64,000 nt of DNA from Ancylostoma caninum (lineage: Eukaryota; Nematoda; Chromadorea; Rhabditida; Ancylostomatidae): assembly GCA_037903475.1 (NCBI GenBank), contig JBAJFG010000140.1, forward strand, positions 1,860,001-1,924,000, given 5' to 3'. The notes beneath the pieces are model-generated. The model was not told the origin of the DNA and did no database searches. It was given only the letters and a program-made list of their open reading frames with translations. Positions 9,987 to 21,399 of this stretch are shown here, one piece after another; within the stretch, counting starts at the first letter, position 1, and every line of letters begins with the position of its first letter. The position numbers and the translations under genes were made by a program.

Positions 9987-11448
9987 GAAATTAGAACCAG
10001 TACGTACCTCTTCGAGATATTCCCACAGTTAACAAAAGTTTCTTAGAGTGTAATGGGAGCGCTCAGCTGAACTAGTTGTAACCTGATCACCCGTGGTAAT
10101 CCAGATACCCTAAAACCTATGCTTGGTACTACAGGCAGAACCGGACCTGGACACTACTGAGATGCTTGGTGAGCGTTTTTGGTGGTCAGCTGTGCGAGCG
10201 TTTACAATGCATACTTCGTCATACAGCCTTAGTCATCAGTCTATAGCATGGAGTTGCTCTGATTTTTTAATATTTGCCTCTGAAAGGATCTAAGGAATAA
10301 ACCACTTTCTAACAATAAGCTTTCCAATCTAATTTGATCCTGTTTCTTTTCAGTGTTTTCCTCCTGCTCCTCTAACTAATCAATAAACAAATCATAAATT
10401 TAAAAAAAAACAATCGGAAAAATGGCTCAACTTTCGTTTCGTACTTTACCCTTATACGGAAGCTACTTTGCCCTGATACGGAAGCTGAGCTGAAAGCGTA
10501 GGACTTACTCATCAGTAAGGGAGGGGAAGTCCTAAGCTTCAACCTAAAATATGGATCAAAAAACTAATCAACTCGACTGGGAGGACTCGTGTACTTTAGA
10601 ACGGTAAAACATTAGCTTTCCTATAACGTTCAAAAGTTATTTTTCGTACGTAGCTACTTTTCTTCGAAATTTTAACATCATTTATCCCGTTTCCTTCAGT
10701 TACAGGATTATAAGGATGCTGCAATGGCATTCTCTCATCCTTCGTCGTTACAATAAAAGATAAGCTACAAAGAGCCTTTCTCCAAGTACTTGCTACTATT
10801 CCCTAAGTCAATACTTCCCCTTTCACAGGCGTACAGTAAACGGAATGACCAAAAATTTTCTGTATACCAGAACCAGGTCTTTTAAACACATACGTGGATG
10901 TTTTCCATGGCATCGGCCTAAAAAGGAGCTACTGTAGAGAATTTCAACCTTCTTTCTAGTTTTTTTTTGCCATCTTTGAGTAGGGATCTTTGAGATTTGA
11001 TGACACACCCAAGTACCTCATCAGACATTTAATCACAAATGGTTCTGAAGCATATCGAATAGTGTGTCAGCTGATTAATTGATTGAAATTAAATAGCCCA
11101 TTGAGAAAATACCTCTCTCACAGTTTCCTTACTAAGGAATATTCCCAGCTTTGCCAATTTGAAATTAATCAAAATGAAAGGCCTCGGAAGTGATGACGAT
11201 AGTGGCAATGATGCGTATCGATAGTCTAACATCATAGCTCGGACATTCAGGGAATTGAGTGAATAAAAACAAGGTGAATTCAATTCATTTATTAGAAAAC
11301 TTTGATTTCCCGAGAAGTACCGAGTATTTCATGAAATAAATGTTCTCTAGCACTTGTTCTCTTTTCCCAAAAGATGTAGGGCTCTTCATTTGCTGAACAT
11401 CCCAATTTTCAGTTCATTCGAATATCCGAATACCAAACATATTCATTT
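9987..11448. other. no gene seen
   Basis: Noncoding AT-rich sequence upstream of the minus-strand candidate at 9.4-10.0 kb; any further 5' exons of it were not found. Confidence 0.5.
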
Positions 11449-11537
11449 CATTATTTGGAAATCACCATAATCGCTTTCCATTGGTTCTCATTGCATTATT
11501 CGGACATCACAAAATCGCTTTCCATTGGTTCTCATCA
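11449..11537. repeat. 45-bp tandem duplication
   Basis: CATTATTTGGAAATCACCAT... and CATTATTCGGACATCACAAA... both run into CGCTTTCCATTGGTTCTCAT. Two units, few differences. Confidence 0.85.
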
Positions 11538-11880
11538 CTTCCATCCGGAAAATTGTGGTAGCCACTGCAAGCAAAGTCTTGAGGTACCCAGTTATGTATT
11601 ACTTCAGTTTTAATTCGTTTGCATATTTAATACATCTGTTATAATCTCTTATTGTTATTCATTAATTTGATTGAGGCATATTCATACAATCTAACTCTTC
11701 TCCAACCCCTGATGAAGGTTGACTGCAACATTTTTCTGAAATCGGCGAGAGCCCCCCAGTTTAAGGCAATCTGTCATTGAACGTTCTTATTAGAGGATGT
11801 TGCCACGGTTTTTCGAGCCCACGAAGACGCTAACGCTTCTTCACACTTTGCCCCAATTCCATTCTTAGCGAGGTCTCACG

Positions 11881-12201
11881 TTACGGTGTGACCGCCGACA
11901 GCGGAAGCAGCGCTGTAATGTGGGCACCGAGATAAAAGGAACGTGGATGCCCTGTGCCTCGTGTTTGCACAACGTCCAACAGGGTAAGCCTTTGCTGACA
12001 CTGGCCAGTGCTCGGCTCGATTCTGCTTGGTTTGCCTATTTGGTTGCTCACTGAGCAAAATTTTTGGCAATTTCGTGCTCTTTCATTGCAAAAATGTGTT
12101 TTCCAAGCTGCAACATCTTCTCCTAATAGTTCCCCTAGTAGTTGTTCGCCATCTGTGGGATTCATGAACATTCCCAAAAAGGTTCTGGTTCTTCTGCTCA
12201 C
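11881..12201 (-). CDS. weak coding candidate, 106 codons
   Basis: The minus-strand frame contains MNPTDGEQLLGELLGEDVAA and later CQQRLTLLDVVQTRGTGHPR. A second minus frame (11876-12070) is also open over its second half, so this could be a frameshifted relic. No splice sites or family can be assigned. Confidence 0.25.
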   Translation of the reverse strand: MSRRTRTFLGMFMNPTDGEQLLGELLGEDVAAWKTHFCNERARNCQKFCSVSNQIGKPSRIEPSTGQCQQRLTLLDVVQTRGTGHPRSFYLGAHITALLPLSAVTP

Positions 12202-12504
12202 CCAGTGTGGGCAAGATTTTTTTCAAGCTGAATGAGATACATTTCACAATATTTACTGCTATACATATTTCTCGTCATCGACTTAGTTGAGTGGCTTGGA
12301 CCAAATCTACTTGTCTTTCTACGGATAACTCGACCGATTTCAGGAAAACGGGTAGCTCAAAAAATCCCCAGGAAAGCTCACTAACCCCTGCAGTTGATGG
12401 GTACCGCATTTGGGCCTTTGCTACCTTCTTTTGTGCTTACAGCGAATTATTACTCATCCTATATTTCCTCATTTTTTCTTAATTTTTAGGAATGTAAATT
12501 CATA

Positions 12505-12769
12505 CAGTGAACGCCACTGGCGTCGGCCCATCCGCGGCCTCGAGATGGACGCAGCACGACCGCGCCGCGCGCACCGGAATCGGTGTCGTCTGCCGCAGGA
12601 ATGCTATTTCTAGGAGCTTTCTTCCCGATATGGTCGGAAATCCTTAAAATCGCTTCGAAAAACTGCTAGATATAGCATAACAGCAGCAGAAAACGTCGGT
12701 TACGGCGCGCGCGGCGCTGCGTTGTCCTTCTCGAGACCGCGGATGGGTCACCGCCATTGACGTCCACTG
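12505..12769. mobile_element. 265-bp inverted-repeat MITE flanked by TA
   Basis: Terminal inverted repeats of about 75 bp start CAGTGAACGCCACTGGCG on the left and end GACGTCCACTG on the right. Each is flanked by TA (12503-12504, 12770-12771). The arms share CCCATCCGCGG and a run of CGCGC; the centre is short and noncoding. Tc1/mariner-like insertion is suggested by the TA duplication. Confidence 0.7.
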
Positions 12770-12939
12770 TACATACAGTCCAATTTATTGGCTCACTTTA
12801 TTTTGAATTGGCTCACATTCATTAATTCTCGCTTTGCTGGCATTCTTAACTATAATAGCTTCACCTGATTTTAATCCTTGAATTTTCCAGTTTTTTTCAT
12901 GGAAAATACCTGAGGGACGGCATAAATGTGCTATATCTC

Positions 12940-13187
12940 TGATAACAGTGCAGCACGAATTTAGCCCGAACGACGTAATGTGTCGAGTAGAAACTCCAGC
13001 AGCAACGGATGACAGTTGCTGCCATCCTCCCCTCGATCGCTGCTCAATCTTTAGGCCCTTTAGCAGCAATTGCTGAGGGATGGCAGCAATTGAGGGGAGG
13101 ATGACAGCAACAAGGAACCGTTGCTGTTAGGGTTTGTACTTGAACCATTGCGCCGTTTGCGCTGCGTTCGTGCTGTACGATTATCAG
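12940..13187. repeat. palindromic repeat family C, copy C1
   Basis: It starts CTGATAACAGTGCAGCACG and ends with the complement-like CGTGCTGTACGATTATCAG. Inner arms carry CAGCAATTGCTGAGGGATGG and its inverse. It shares long blocks with C2 at 43.5 kb. Confidence 0.7.
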
Positions 13188-13224
13188 TGATCGAAAGAGT
13201 ATACATATATGGAGAACAGTACGG

Positions 13225-13382
13225 GCCTGTGATTCTTGATATGATAACCAAGCAAATCTATGATAGTTAGCGTAAATGCCTATAATGCTTATGATATAGG
13301 CTGCTTAGTGCTAAGAGAAGAATGACGTAAAATCTGGTTTCCTAGCCTGGTTTAGCCTGGCCATCCGTTCATAATTCCTGGT
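13225..13382. mobile_element. palindromic MITE family A, copy A3 (degenerate)
   Basis: It reads TGATTCTTGATATGATAACC at the left and GTTCATAATTCCTGG at the right, with the family core between. It lies about 40 bp downstream of palindrome C1. Confidence 0.7.
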
Positions 13383-14248
13383 CTGGATTACCCTGTCAAG
13401 GTTCCAATTTTACCCTAAAACAGCACAGTCAAACCTTAACATGCACATTTGTCGCTCGAAGATGCGATCAGAAATCGATTCCCAAGTGGTCAAAGATAGC
13501 TCGGATGGCACATGACTCCAGAGTGTTTTCTCGGGTTTATGACATCCGTTAGCCCTCTTTCCTGCTTTTTTTTCCCTGGAAGCTTAGTTTGTGGCGACAA
13601 CTGTTCCTTATTTTCTGGAAGGGACATGAACATGCCTTGTCAGCTGCCTGCTTTTTCGAGTTGTTGTGGTTCTTTTACGATGCCTTCTTTTTCAGAGCCA
13701 CCCTGTGCATCTTGTTCTTGTGCACTCTACATATTTGCTGGGTTGAATTTTTCTATTTCAATGAAGTGTTGGATTTTTTTTTTCGATGTTCTATTCTTAA
13801 CTTGCGTTTTTCATTATCATTTAGTGGCCCTTTTTTCTGTCCGTCCCAGATATTTGATGCTATTTTACATTGAGAAAATGTAAAAGTAAATGCTGAGTTT
13901 TACATATAAATGATCCCTACGGAATTGCTGCTACTTCCTGGATTAGGTATGATTCTTCTGTGGATGCAAAAGCAAAGTTTGACCATCGTATAGCATCCAT
14001 AATTGTGTACATACTATGCCTCACTCTTGGATCCTGTCCACTTTTTGGAATTCAGCTGAGTCTTGAAATCTGAAACCTAGATCAAGCCTAAGAAAAAAAC
14101 GCTTCCTAGCTAGTATATCCGTCGCTCAAGTCTATGTAGTCTTGCGCTCTCCCAAAAATAATTTATTTTTTATAGTTTGTTTTTTTATTATTCCGACATT
14201 GGAGTTACAACAGTGATCGTATTGAGAAATTTAAAAGTAAAGCAATTA

Positions 14249-14454
14249 GGTTGGTCCGAGGGTCTTCCATCAAATTTTACACTTTTTTTCAAAATCAGCC
14301 ATAATGTTATTATTCATGGGTGGAACCTGGCCAGCCAATTTTTACAAGTGAGAGATAGTAGAACATTCTACCATTTTACTGCCAAAGAATTCCAGCTTAA
14401 TACCAAGAAATTCTAGATCGAAAATAAATTTTGATGCAAGACTTTTGAGCCACC
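14249..14454. mobile_element. mariner-type MITE with TA target duplication
   Basis: The left end reads GGTTGGTCCGAGGGTCTT; the right end reads GACTTTTGAGCCACC, an imperfect inverted copy. Both ends abut TA (14247-14248 and 14455-14456). The TTAGGTTGG-like tips are typical of mariner elements. It is 206 bp with no transposase. Confidence 0.55.
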
Positions 14455-15101
14455 TAATATTTCATATTGGATATTTTATATTCGTTCAGCATATTAAGCT
14501 ACATTCTATGTTTATTCACCTCAAACGCCCTTTTCCCCTCTGGAATCGTTTCTCGCTTGATTTGCGAACACAGCTGCAGTCACGTCAGCTGAGGTGACAC
14601 ACGTCGTTGATGGCATTTGTCCGATGAAAATTTCTTGGAATTGATGAGCTATCGGCACAGACCCTGGCACGAAGTTGTCCTTACAGCAGCCGCGTTTTAA
14701 TACTGCTGATCTTTATCTTTGTGCGTGCCAAAAAATGACGGAACTCGTTTTTCCCACTCTTATAATAACATTCATGGAGAAAATATGGATCATGCGAAGA
14801 AGGTTTTTTGCACCTTAAAAAATGATTATTGTCAGATGTAAGAGACTACAGTGGTCCATGCCCGCTAGCACGCCCCACATCGCATCGATCAATCGATGAT
14901 GAAAACACTGGAATCGTGGGTACGCAGACAGTGAGAGCGTCACCACGCAGTTGGTGCGACGCGTGTGGGCGGGTCCGGACTAGTGAAGTCTCCCGCGTAC
15001 AGTTATTCTCTGGTAATTTTCCCCACGATTAGCTTTAAAAAACACTATTTCAATAGTAACTTCGAACGTTATTCTTAGGTATATGTAGAGCAATTTTTAT
15101 T

Positions 15102-15588
15102 CGATGCGTGCGTCAGTCTTGCGTCAAATCATTCATCGTCGACGTTTTCATTTTGTAGAGGATTTTCCATGAAGGCCAATTACTATGCATGTACACCCTC
15201 ATTGACATTACCGTCATTACATCACTTACGCGAATCGCCGCGTGGACGAAAACTCTCAGCGTCTCACCTGCGTAATAGCTGCTACTGGGCATTTCCTTCA
15301 TCATAAGACGCACGCACGTCGAACTTACGCTCCTAGTATAAATTGCACGCGAGACATGGAAGTGATTATAAGGGCAATTCATATTAATCAGACGCAAGCA
15401 TACATTTGCGAAGGATTTTCCATAAAGATCGGTCAACATGGCATGTGCACACTAAATGGAAAGAACGAGTGACCACCTTGAGGCTGTGAACGCGTGCGTC
15501 TGAGTTGCGCAAACGATGCGACTGGCCCCATCCTTGATCACGCGTGGACGCACGCGCGTCAAAACGCACGCATCTAGTATAAACTGCC
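15102..15588. repeat. inverted-repeat element I, copy 1
   Basis: GATGCGTGCGTCAGTCTTGCG at the left and CGCACGCATCTAGTATAAAC at the right are inverted. An internal block GCGAAGGATTTTCCAT recurs, inverted, in copy 2 at 55.3 kb. Confidence 0.45.
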
Positions 15589-17879
15589 GTATAATCTTCC
15601 TTTCATTGTCATTCTAGTGATTAGAGTTTTAGATTGGAGACAAGTGAAGGTGTTACTCTGGGACACTATGTAGACTCAACCTATTCCGGCGCTTCCCATC
15701 GAAGTGCCTTGTTCAGGGAGAGCGTTGCTTTTTTTCCAAATGTCTTGTATAGGTCTGAACTGTATTGCTGCTTTTATTTGTTCCGATTTAGATTCCATGT
15801 TCGTTCTTCTTGAAACCTGGGCATCTTCGGTAGTACTCATACAATCTTTTCTTTGCCACACCAGATTGTTAAGGTGGAAGTGTTTATTGTGACCTTACGT
15901 CTCGACAAGGACCGTCTTCTTCAGATTTGTTTTTTTTTTCAGATTCAGATTTTGTTCCGGTTTAGACTGCACGTCTTCACGGATGGCCTAGGGTCCATCA
16001 CACTCAGATATGCGATTCCGAATTACTCACTCTTCCCGCAGTGATCCCTGCTTTTCTGACTCCACCTCGTCCTCCTTTCTGGCTATTCTTTAAACGTTGT
16101 TGGTTCTTTTTTTACTGATGCAGTCCAGGTTCTTCATTTGAACGGCAATCCCTATTTTCATCCACATCTTCTCAGCTCTGATGCCCGTCTTCAATGTTGT
16201 CATGCTCTTTCATATTCAGTTAGAAACGAAACGAAATCGAATGTAAAACACTGTCAAACTGGAAAAAACGTTTTTTTTTCTGCTGGCGAAATCCTCGGAT
16301 ATACCCGGTTTATCGTGCTGCTTTCACTTTCATCCATGGACGAAAAAAATGTCACTGTTCAACCTCTATCATCCATGTTCCATTCACAACTTCTCATTCA
16401 TCTCGAAAGCTTTACCCCAATGGAAATATTTGGCGTTCTGAGCACAGATATCACATCCGTTCAATGCTATGGTGTTATTTTTGTGATTCCACTGGGTATC
16501 GTTCAGAAATCAGTGGAAGTCTATCAACGTTGACCAGCTAAATAGCTTGCGAATTATTGTTAACTTCGTGATTTTCATGTGAAACCGCGGCTGCGCCAAC
16601 TTCGATCATGGTATTATAATTGGATAGTAATCTGTTCTTTGAGAGAAATTGTATGAAACATGGACACCATGTAATTTTTAGAAATTTACGTACCTTTTCT
16701 TCAGAAAAACAAATATTTTCCATGTTATCAAGCCACCCTGAGCAATTGTTATTCTCAAGGACTTTCTGTTTTATTGTGGGTATTACCTATAACATCAGTC
16801 TTTTCATTTTTCACTTTTATTGTTTTATTAATTTGTTTTGGTGGTTATTTTACTTATTTTTTTGTCCTTGTGGTATAGTAGAGTTTACATACTTTTATTT
16901 ATGCTATAGTTGTGCTTGGATAGGTACGTTGTTAACTTTAATTTCTAGGGAAAAAAAATTTTTGCATTTCTTTCATACGAGTAAGCATGTAATCCATTGG
17001 ATGTCAATCATAAGGACGACGGTGATTGTTACATCGGAACATTCCATTGACTCATGCATGACCTCATGTCTCCTCTGCCAGTTCGCCACTACTCCACGCT
17101 TATTCCCCATGAGCTAAACCGCATGTATTTCTGTCAAATATAATAGGAAAAAGAGAAAAGTCACGTTCATACCAGCAACCCTCCACTCCCCAACATCGTT
17201 CATCTGCTGGTAATGCTATGGAAATGTAGTGCTCGACTGGATCCATCGTCACATTATTTACCTCGTTGAACGGTGTACACCGTCGGATTATGAGCACCAA
17301 TTCTGTCACACGAACAGAACGAGCTGCCTGTTGTGGCTGGCATTTGCCGCGATTAGCTCCGGATTCTATTGTGATGGTTGTATAGCCGCTGCCGGTGATC
17401 CCTTGTCGTTCGGGCAGTTCTTTATTTAGTTGGAGGTTTGCTCTTTTACAAGGGTATGTCCTGGTTTATGGAAAATACCCTGATTTTGGCCTTGCCAAAA
17501 AGAAGCAACAGCTTGTTACTGAGCTGTAAAATTGGAAAAAGTAATTAGCATCTGGCTCTTCATTTCGACTCTACTATCCACTTTGAAAAAGTGTAGTGAA
17601 CGCCTAGGCTATACCTGTTCGTTTTCTCTTTTTTTTTTCAAATTTTACTTAGAATTGCGGACACGAGAGAACCACTTGTTTAAACTAATGAGAATAAGTC
17701 GCCAATTTACGTATTCCCTGAAATGCTTCCTAAAATGTTTTAAGTTATTTGGAATTTTTTTAAGTTACTTGGAATTCACTGTTTTTGTAACCGGCTTGGT
17801 TTTAACTAATTTTAATTTAATAATTTTTAGTTATTTGACACTAAAAGTGATATTTTTGGTAATTTCACTTACGTATGAA
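15589..17879. other. no gene seen
   Basis: T-rich sequence. Open frames of 131 and 165 codons occur but look like low-complexity hydrophobic readings. Confidence 0.5.
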
Positions 17880-17998
17880 GTTCTGGGTGCACGGCTCCCA
17901 AACTAGCGGAGACTCCGCCCTTTTTCTCACGTCTTCTCCCCCATAATCTCCACCCCCCCCCGCTCCCATTTGGCTGCTCCCTTCTGTGTCCATCACTG
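17880..17998. mobile_element. hAT-type MITE relic, copy D3 (right part)
   Basis: GCGGAGACTCCGCCCTTTTT, a C-rich run and the end CTGTGTCCATCACTG resemble the right half of D1 and D2. The left end is not clear. Confidence 0.45.
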
Positions 17999-18230
17999 AT
18001 AAACACATATGTAGATGCATAGATTCTCGAAAATGTGTTGTACTCTTGATGCTTCTTCTCTTTTTGCTTGGAATTCCTGGCCTTTTGCTGAAAAATCCAG
18101 AACTTCAAGGAACCACTTACCAGTAAGACTTTTGTGTACTCTTTTTGATTTTTTTCTGTAAACACTACTTAATATTGGACTCCACGTCTGTGAATCAATC
18201 TCCGCATGTTCCGAATTCGGGTAGATTCTT

Positions 18231-18405
18231 GAGTTTAGCGATACCTGGGATCGATAAGCGTTTTAAAACTTTCTTTTCTATATTTTTTCTCTATTCTTTT
18301 CTTTATTTCGTGTAGCGCTTTCAAGCCCTGAAAAATGCGATTAAGCCGAAGCGTTGGGCGAGAAGGAATAAGGAAGTTTATCGGTCTCGGGTATCGTTAA
18401 ACACA
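18231..18405 (-). repeat. repeat family J, copy 1
   Basis: The reverse complement starts GTTTAACGATACCCGAGACC, continues CCCAACGCTTCGGCTTAAT and GCATTTTTCAGGGCTTG, and matches copy 2 at 38.7 kb block by block. The opposite end (GTTTAGCGATACCTGGGATC) is an inverted echo of the first block. Confidence 0.6.
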
Positions 18406-19379
18406 AAAGTTTAGTTAATATGATATACATATTTTCTCCTTCATGACCCTTTGAATGGATACTCAACTGAGATCGATTTGCTTCAACTCCTAGGTATTAT
18501 CTTATTCGGGAAAAAATTCACAGCATTCTACATATAGGAATTCGGTTTGCCAATTTTGATTGAAGGTTTCTAATTAGTTGCGGTCGAAGATGAGAGATTC
18601 TGGCACCCGATTTTCTTGCGTTATGCAAATCAATAAATAATAAATCCGGAGCGCAGCCGGAGGCTGAGTACTTTCGGGCTTGGTTCAATAAATCCCGCAG
18701 GTTTCTTAGAGTCGTAAACTTTCTCATCACCAGTCACCTGGCAGATATACAAAAAAAAAAACAGTTCTTTTGAAGGAGAAGCTTGTTTTTGTGCTGGAGT
18801 TTGCTTTTTAAGTAAACTACGATGTTACACTTTTATATGATAAATTTTCCAACTTGTATTACACAACTTCACAGCACAGCTTCGCAACTGTGGAAGAGCT
18901 GGGCATTTATCCAATACATTAGACCACGAAAGGGAAAACATATCCGTTCCCACTGGTCTTTAGTGTCCTTTTCTCTCTCGTATCTAAGTACCAGTGGAGG
19001 ACGCAGGGAGGGGGGCGCCTCCCCCCCTCCCGAGAATGGGTCGGCAAATTTTCGAAATTACATTACAATACATATAAAAATCTTGCATTAGTTTATTTTT
19101 GCTTGTTTATTTTTTATATTATTTTTAACATATTTTTTATCGATTATTTATTACTATAATTAATATTTTTATTAATTTTACTAGCCGCCGTACCCGGCTT
19201 CGCTCGGGTGTGTTACTACCTCGGCTACATCACACTGTTGAGGTCACTTACTATCATCAACGAATTCATTAAAATCTCCAGGATTTTGGTGATCAGCATG
19301 TTAGCGAAGCACAGGTGACCCTTTTTCATCGACTTGTAGGCGAAAAGTTAGCAAAGCTATTCCGGTGACATTGAATCGA

Positions 19380-19945
19380 TGTCATACTCAGCGTATCGAG
19401 GAACCCCAGAGGAACATGTCTTCACCGCTCCAATGGGTGGAAGTGCCAAAAATCAATAAAATCGACAAATCGATATTTCGTGCAAAATGGTTGTCATATT
19501 CGTATTCAGCGTATTGAGGAACCCCAGAAGACATGTCCTTGTCCGTCCCCGAGCGAAAGTGGAAAAAAAATCGATAAAACCAATAAATCAATATTTCGTG
19601 CAAAATGGTTGTCATATTCGTACTCAGCGTAATGAGAAACCCCAGAAGGCAAGTTCTCGCCAATCCCTGGGCAAAAACGGCGAAAATCAATAAAATCAAT
19701 AAATCAATATTTTGTACGAAACGGTTGTCATATTCGTACTGAGCGTAATGAGAAACCCCAGTAGGCGAGTTCTCGCCAATCCCTGGGCAAAAACGGCGAA
19801 AAATCAATAAAATCAATAAATCAATATTTCGTACGAAACGGTTGTCATATTCGTACTCAGCGTAATGAGAAACCCCAGTAGGCAAGTTCTCGCCAATCCC
19901 TGGGCAAAAACAGCGAAAAATCAATAAAATCGATATAATCGATAA
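19380..19945. repeat. ~117-bp tandem repeat, five units, inside element E
   Basis: The motif GTCATATTCGTACTCAGCGT recurs at 19381 (shortened), 19493, 19611, 19727 and 19844, spacings 112, 118, 116 and 117 bp. Each unit also carries GAGAAACCCCAG and ATCAATAAAATC. The last three units are most alike, suggesting recent expansion at the right end. Confidence 0.85.
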
Positions 19946-20061
19946 ATCAATCGATAAGCCCAGGCGCAAAGTAGCCTATAACCTCCGCCGGCCCCTGCCG
20001 GACCTGCATGCAAAATTTGGTCCGGATCCGTTCACCCTCCGCGATTTCTATAAGTAACATA

Positions 20062-20121
20062 CAAACGTACAAACACACAAACACACAAACACACAAACAC
20101 ACAAACACACACACACACACA
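20062..20121. repeat. CA-rich microsatellite
   Basis: ACAAACAC repeats pass into pure CA dinucleotides. It is the 3' low-complexity tract of element E. Confidence 0.85.
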
Positions 20122-20466
20122 AACTTTGACTTTTATATATACAGATTTTCCGTCTGGGTCCCCAGAACGGAGGAGGCCCCACCTTTTTCCCACGCCCCCC
20201 CCCCTCCCGCCCACTTTCTGCGTCCGCCACTGCTAAGTACATACATCCTTTACCCGCTACTTCTCTCTCCTTCGTTTTTTTTTCTATTTGTTGCAAATGA
20301 GCTCCTTCATGGGGCCCTAATCTGCTGGCCTCGGCCTCTTTAGGCCAAAACCCAGCTTATAGAAAGGAAGCAACAAGGTTGACAGCGTTAACTCTGGACG
20401 TATTGTTTGCTACTTGTGAAATTGAAAAAAATACCTATGGAAGTTTTTATTTAAAGGATAGTTGAG

Positions 20467-20643
20467 GTTTCAGCAAAATTTCTTTGTGCTGAAGGAGTGA
20501 AATCAGCTAAAACCTGTTTTCAAAGGATGATTAATGTAGAAAATGATTGCATCTCCGGCACAACAGTCGTTTTCAACAAGTTTTCAGCAATGCAAGGTAG
20601 AAAAATGTTTACTGATGGAAGTGTAGATAACTTTACACTTTGA
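20467..20643 (+). pseudogene. second, different mariner transposase N-terminal relic
   Basis: The frame reads SAKFLCAEGVKSAKTCFQRM, then ISGTTVVFNKFSAMQGRKMF, before TGA at 20641-20643. This follows the other common mariner N-terminus (F-L-x-x-E-G-V-x-x-A-x-x-x-x-R-M ... S-x-T-x-V-x-x-W-x-x-x-F-x-x-G-R). It differs from the relic at 6.2 kb, so two mariner lineages have been present. The Trp of the second helix-turn-helix is replaced and no catalytic core follows. Confidence 0.45.
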
Positions 20644-21399
20644 CTCGGAGCTGCGTCACAACCATGCAGAAGGCTTTCCGACTATAGAGGTTTGAATTTT
20701 TCTACTTGCTCTCAAAAAAAAAAACAACGCAGTTCAGTGTATAGTTTCGTTACAGCACACATTTTTTATTTGACAACGTGATCAATTGGGAAAAGATCAA
20801 TGAAGAATAGGCTAATTAGAGGGCTGTGATGAAAAGCCAGGTAGATTGTGGTAATGGTAATGCGAGTAAACCGCAGCAGATTATCGAAGAATCAGGACAG
20901 CCAAGCTTTATCCGCATGCAAGTGCCAACAAAACCGAGATAATAGAGTTTCTAGTAAAATTATTACCGAAAATAACCAGCGCGTTCGACGTGTTTTCACC
21001 TTCACAGTTTGCTAGTGAATACATGCCTACATGTGCGCATGTTAGCCGAATTTAGATGTTTATGCTTTATTTATTTATTTATTTGCGCTGTTTAAGACAG
21101 ATGCTGTAAAATAGTGACACATTACGAAAACACTTGAGCAATGCGGTTCAGGATACCTCTTATTACAATCCATGAAAACTGGATGAAACGTGGAAGAAGC
21201 ACTATAAAATATCTTATTCCGAGCTAGGTATTGTCGCTTTAGCAATGCGTTTGAAGGATACAAAAGATGTCGGGACAGTTCTAGCCTTACTCCATTCAAG
21301 GTTATTCATAGGTATGTTATTAGCAAAACTTTAATACACTGCGGACCGAGCAAATTTTGCATGGTGAGCGCGGGTGGCCAAAGAGATATTTTTCTGATA

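Larger units (their letters stand above)
19181..20144. mobile_element. element E, ~960 bp, inserted inside hAT MITE D1
   Basis: It starts CTAGCCGCCGTACCCGGCTT and ends near TTTATATATACAG, after a block reading TGCAAAATTTGGTCCGGA and a CA-rich tract (20062-20121). The insertion is shown by comparison with D2 (29491-29803), where the flanking halves are contiguous. The head recurs at 6800. I do not recognise the superfamily and see no TIR or transposase. Confidence 0.6.
18992..20232. mobile_element. hAT-type MITE, copy D1, with perfect 8-bp target duplication
   Basis: The left end CAGTGGAGGACGCAG and the right end CTGCGTCCGCCACTG are inverted repeats with one mismatch. They are flanked by identical CTAAGTAC (18984-18991 and 20233-20240), an 8-bp duplication as made by hAT transposases. 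Without element E (19181-20144) this copy would be about 277 bp, close to copy D2. It has G-rich and C-rich subterminal tracts and an AT-rich core. Confidence 0.82.

Noticed and set aside
11705..11745. CTGATGA ... GAAA, possible hammerhead ribozyme core
   Set aside because: No pairing stem II between the two motifs and no closing stems; chance match.
16138..16533. 131-codon plus-strand open frame
   Set aside because: No recognisable motif or convincing splice borders and no support on either side.
16620..17117. 165-codon plus-strand open frame
   Set aside because: T-rich, hydrophobic and unpatterned reading with no splice context or domain; long frames of this kind arise by chance in T-rich worm introns.
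19388..19969. 193-codon minus-strand frame
   Set aside because: It is the 117-bp tandem repeat of element E read in a frame that happens to stay open; not called as a gene, kept only as a finding.
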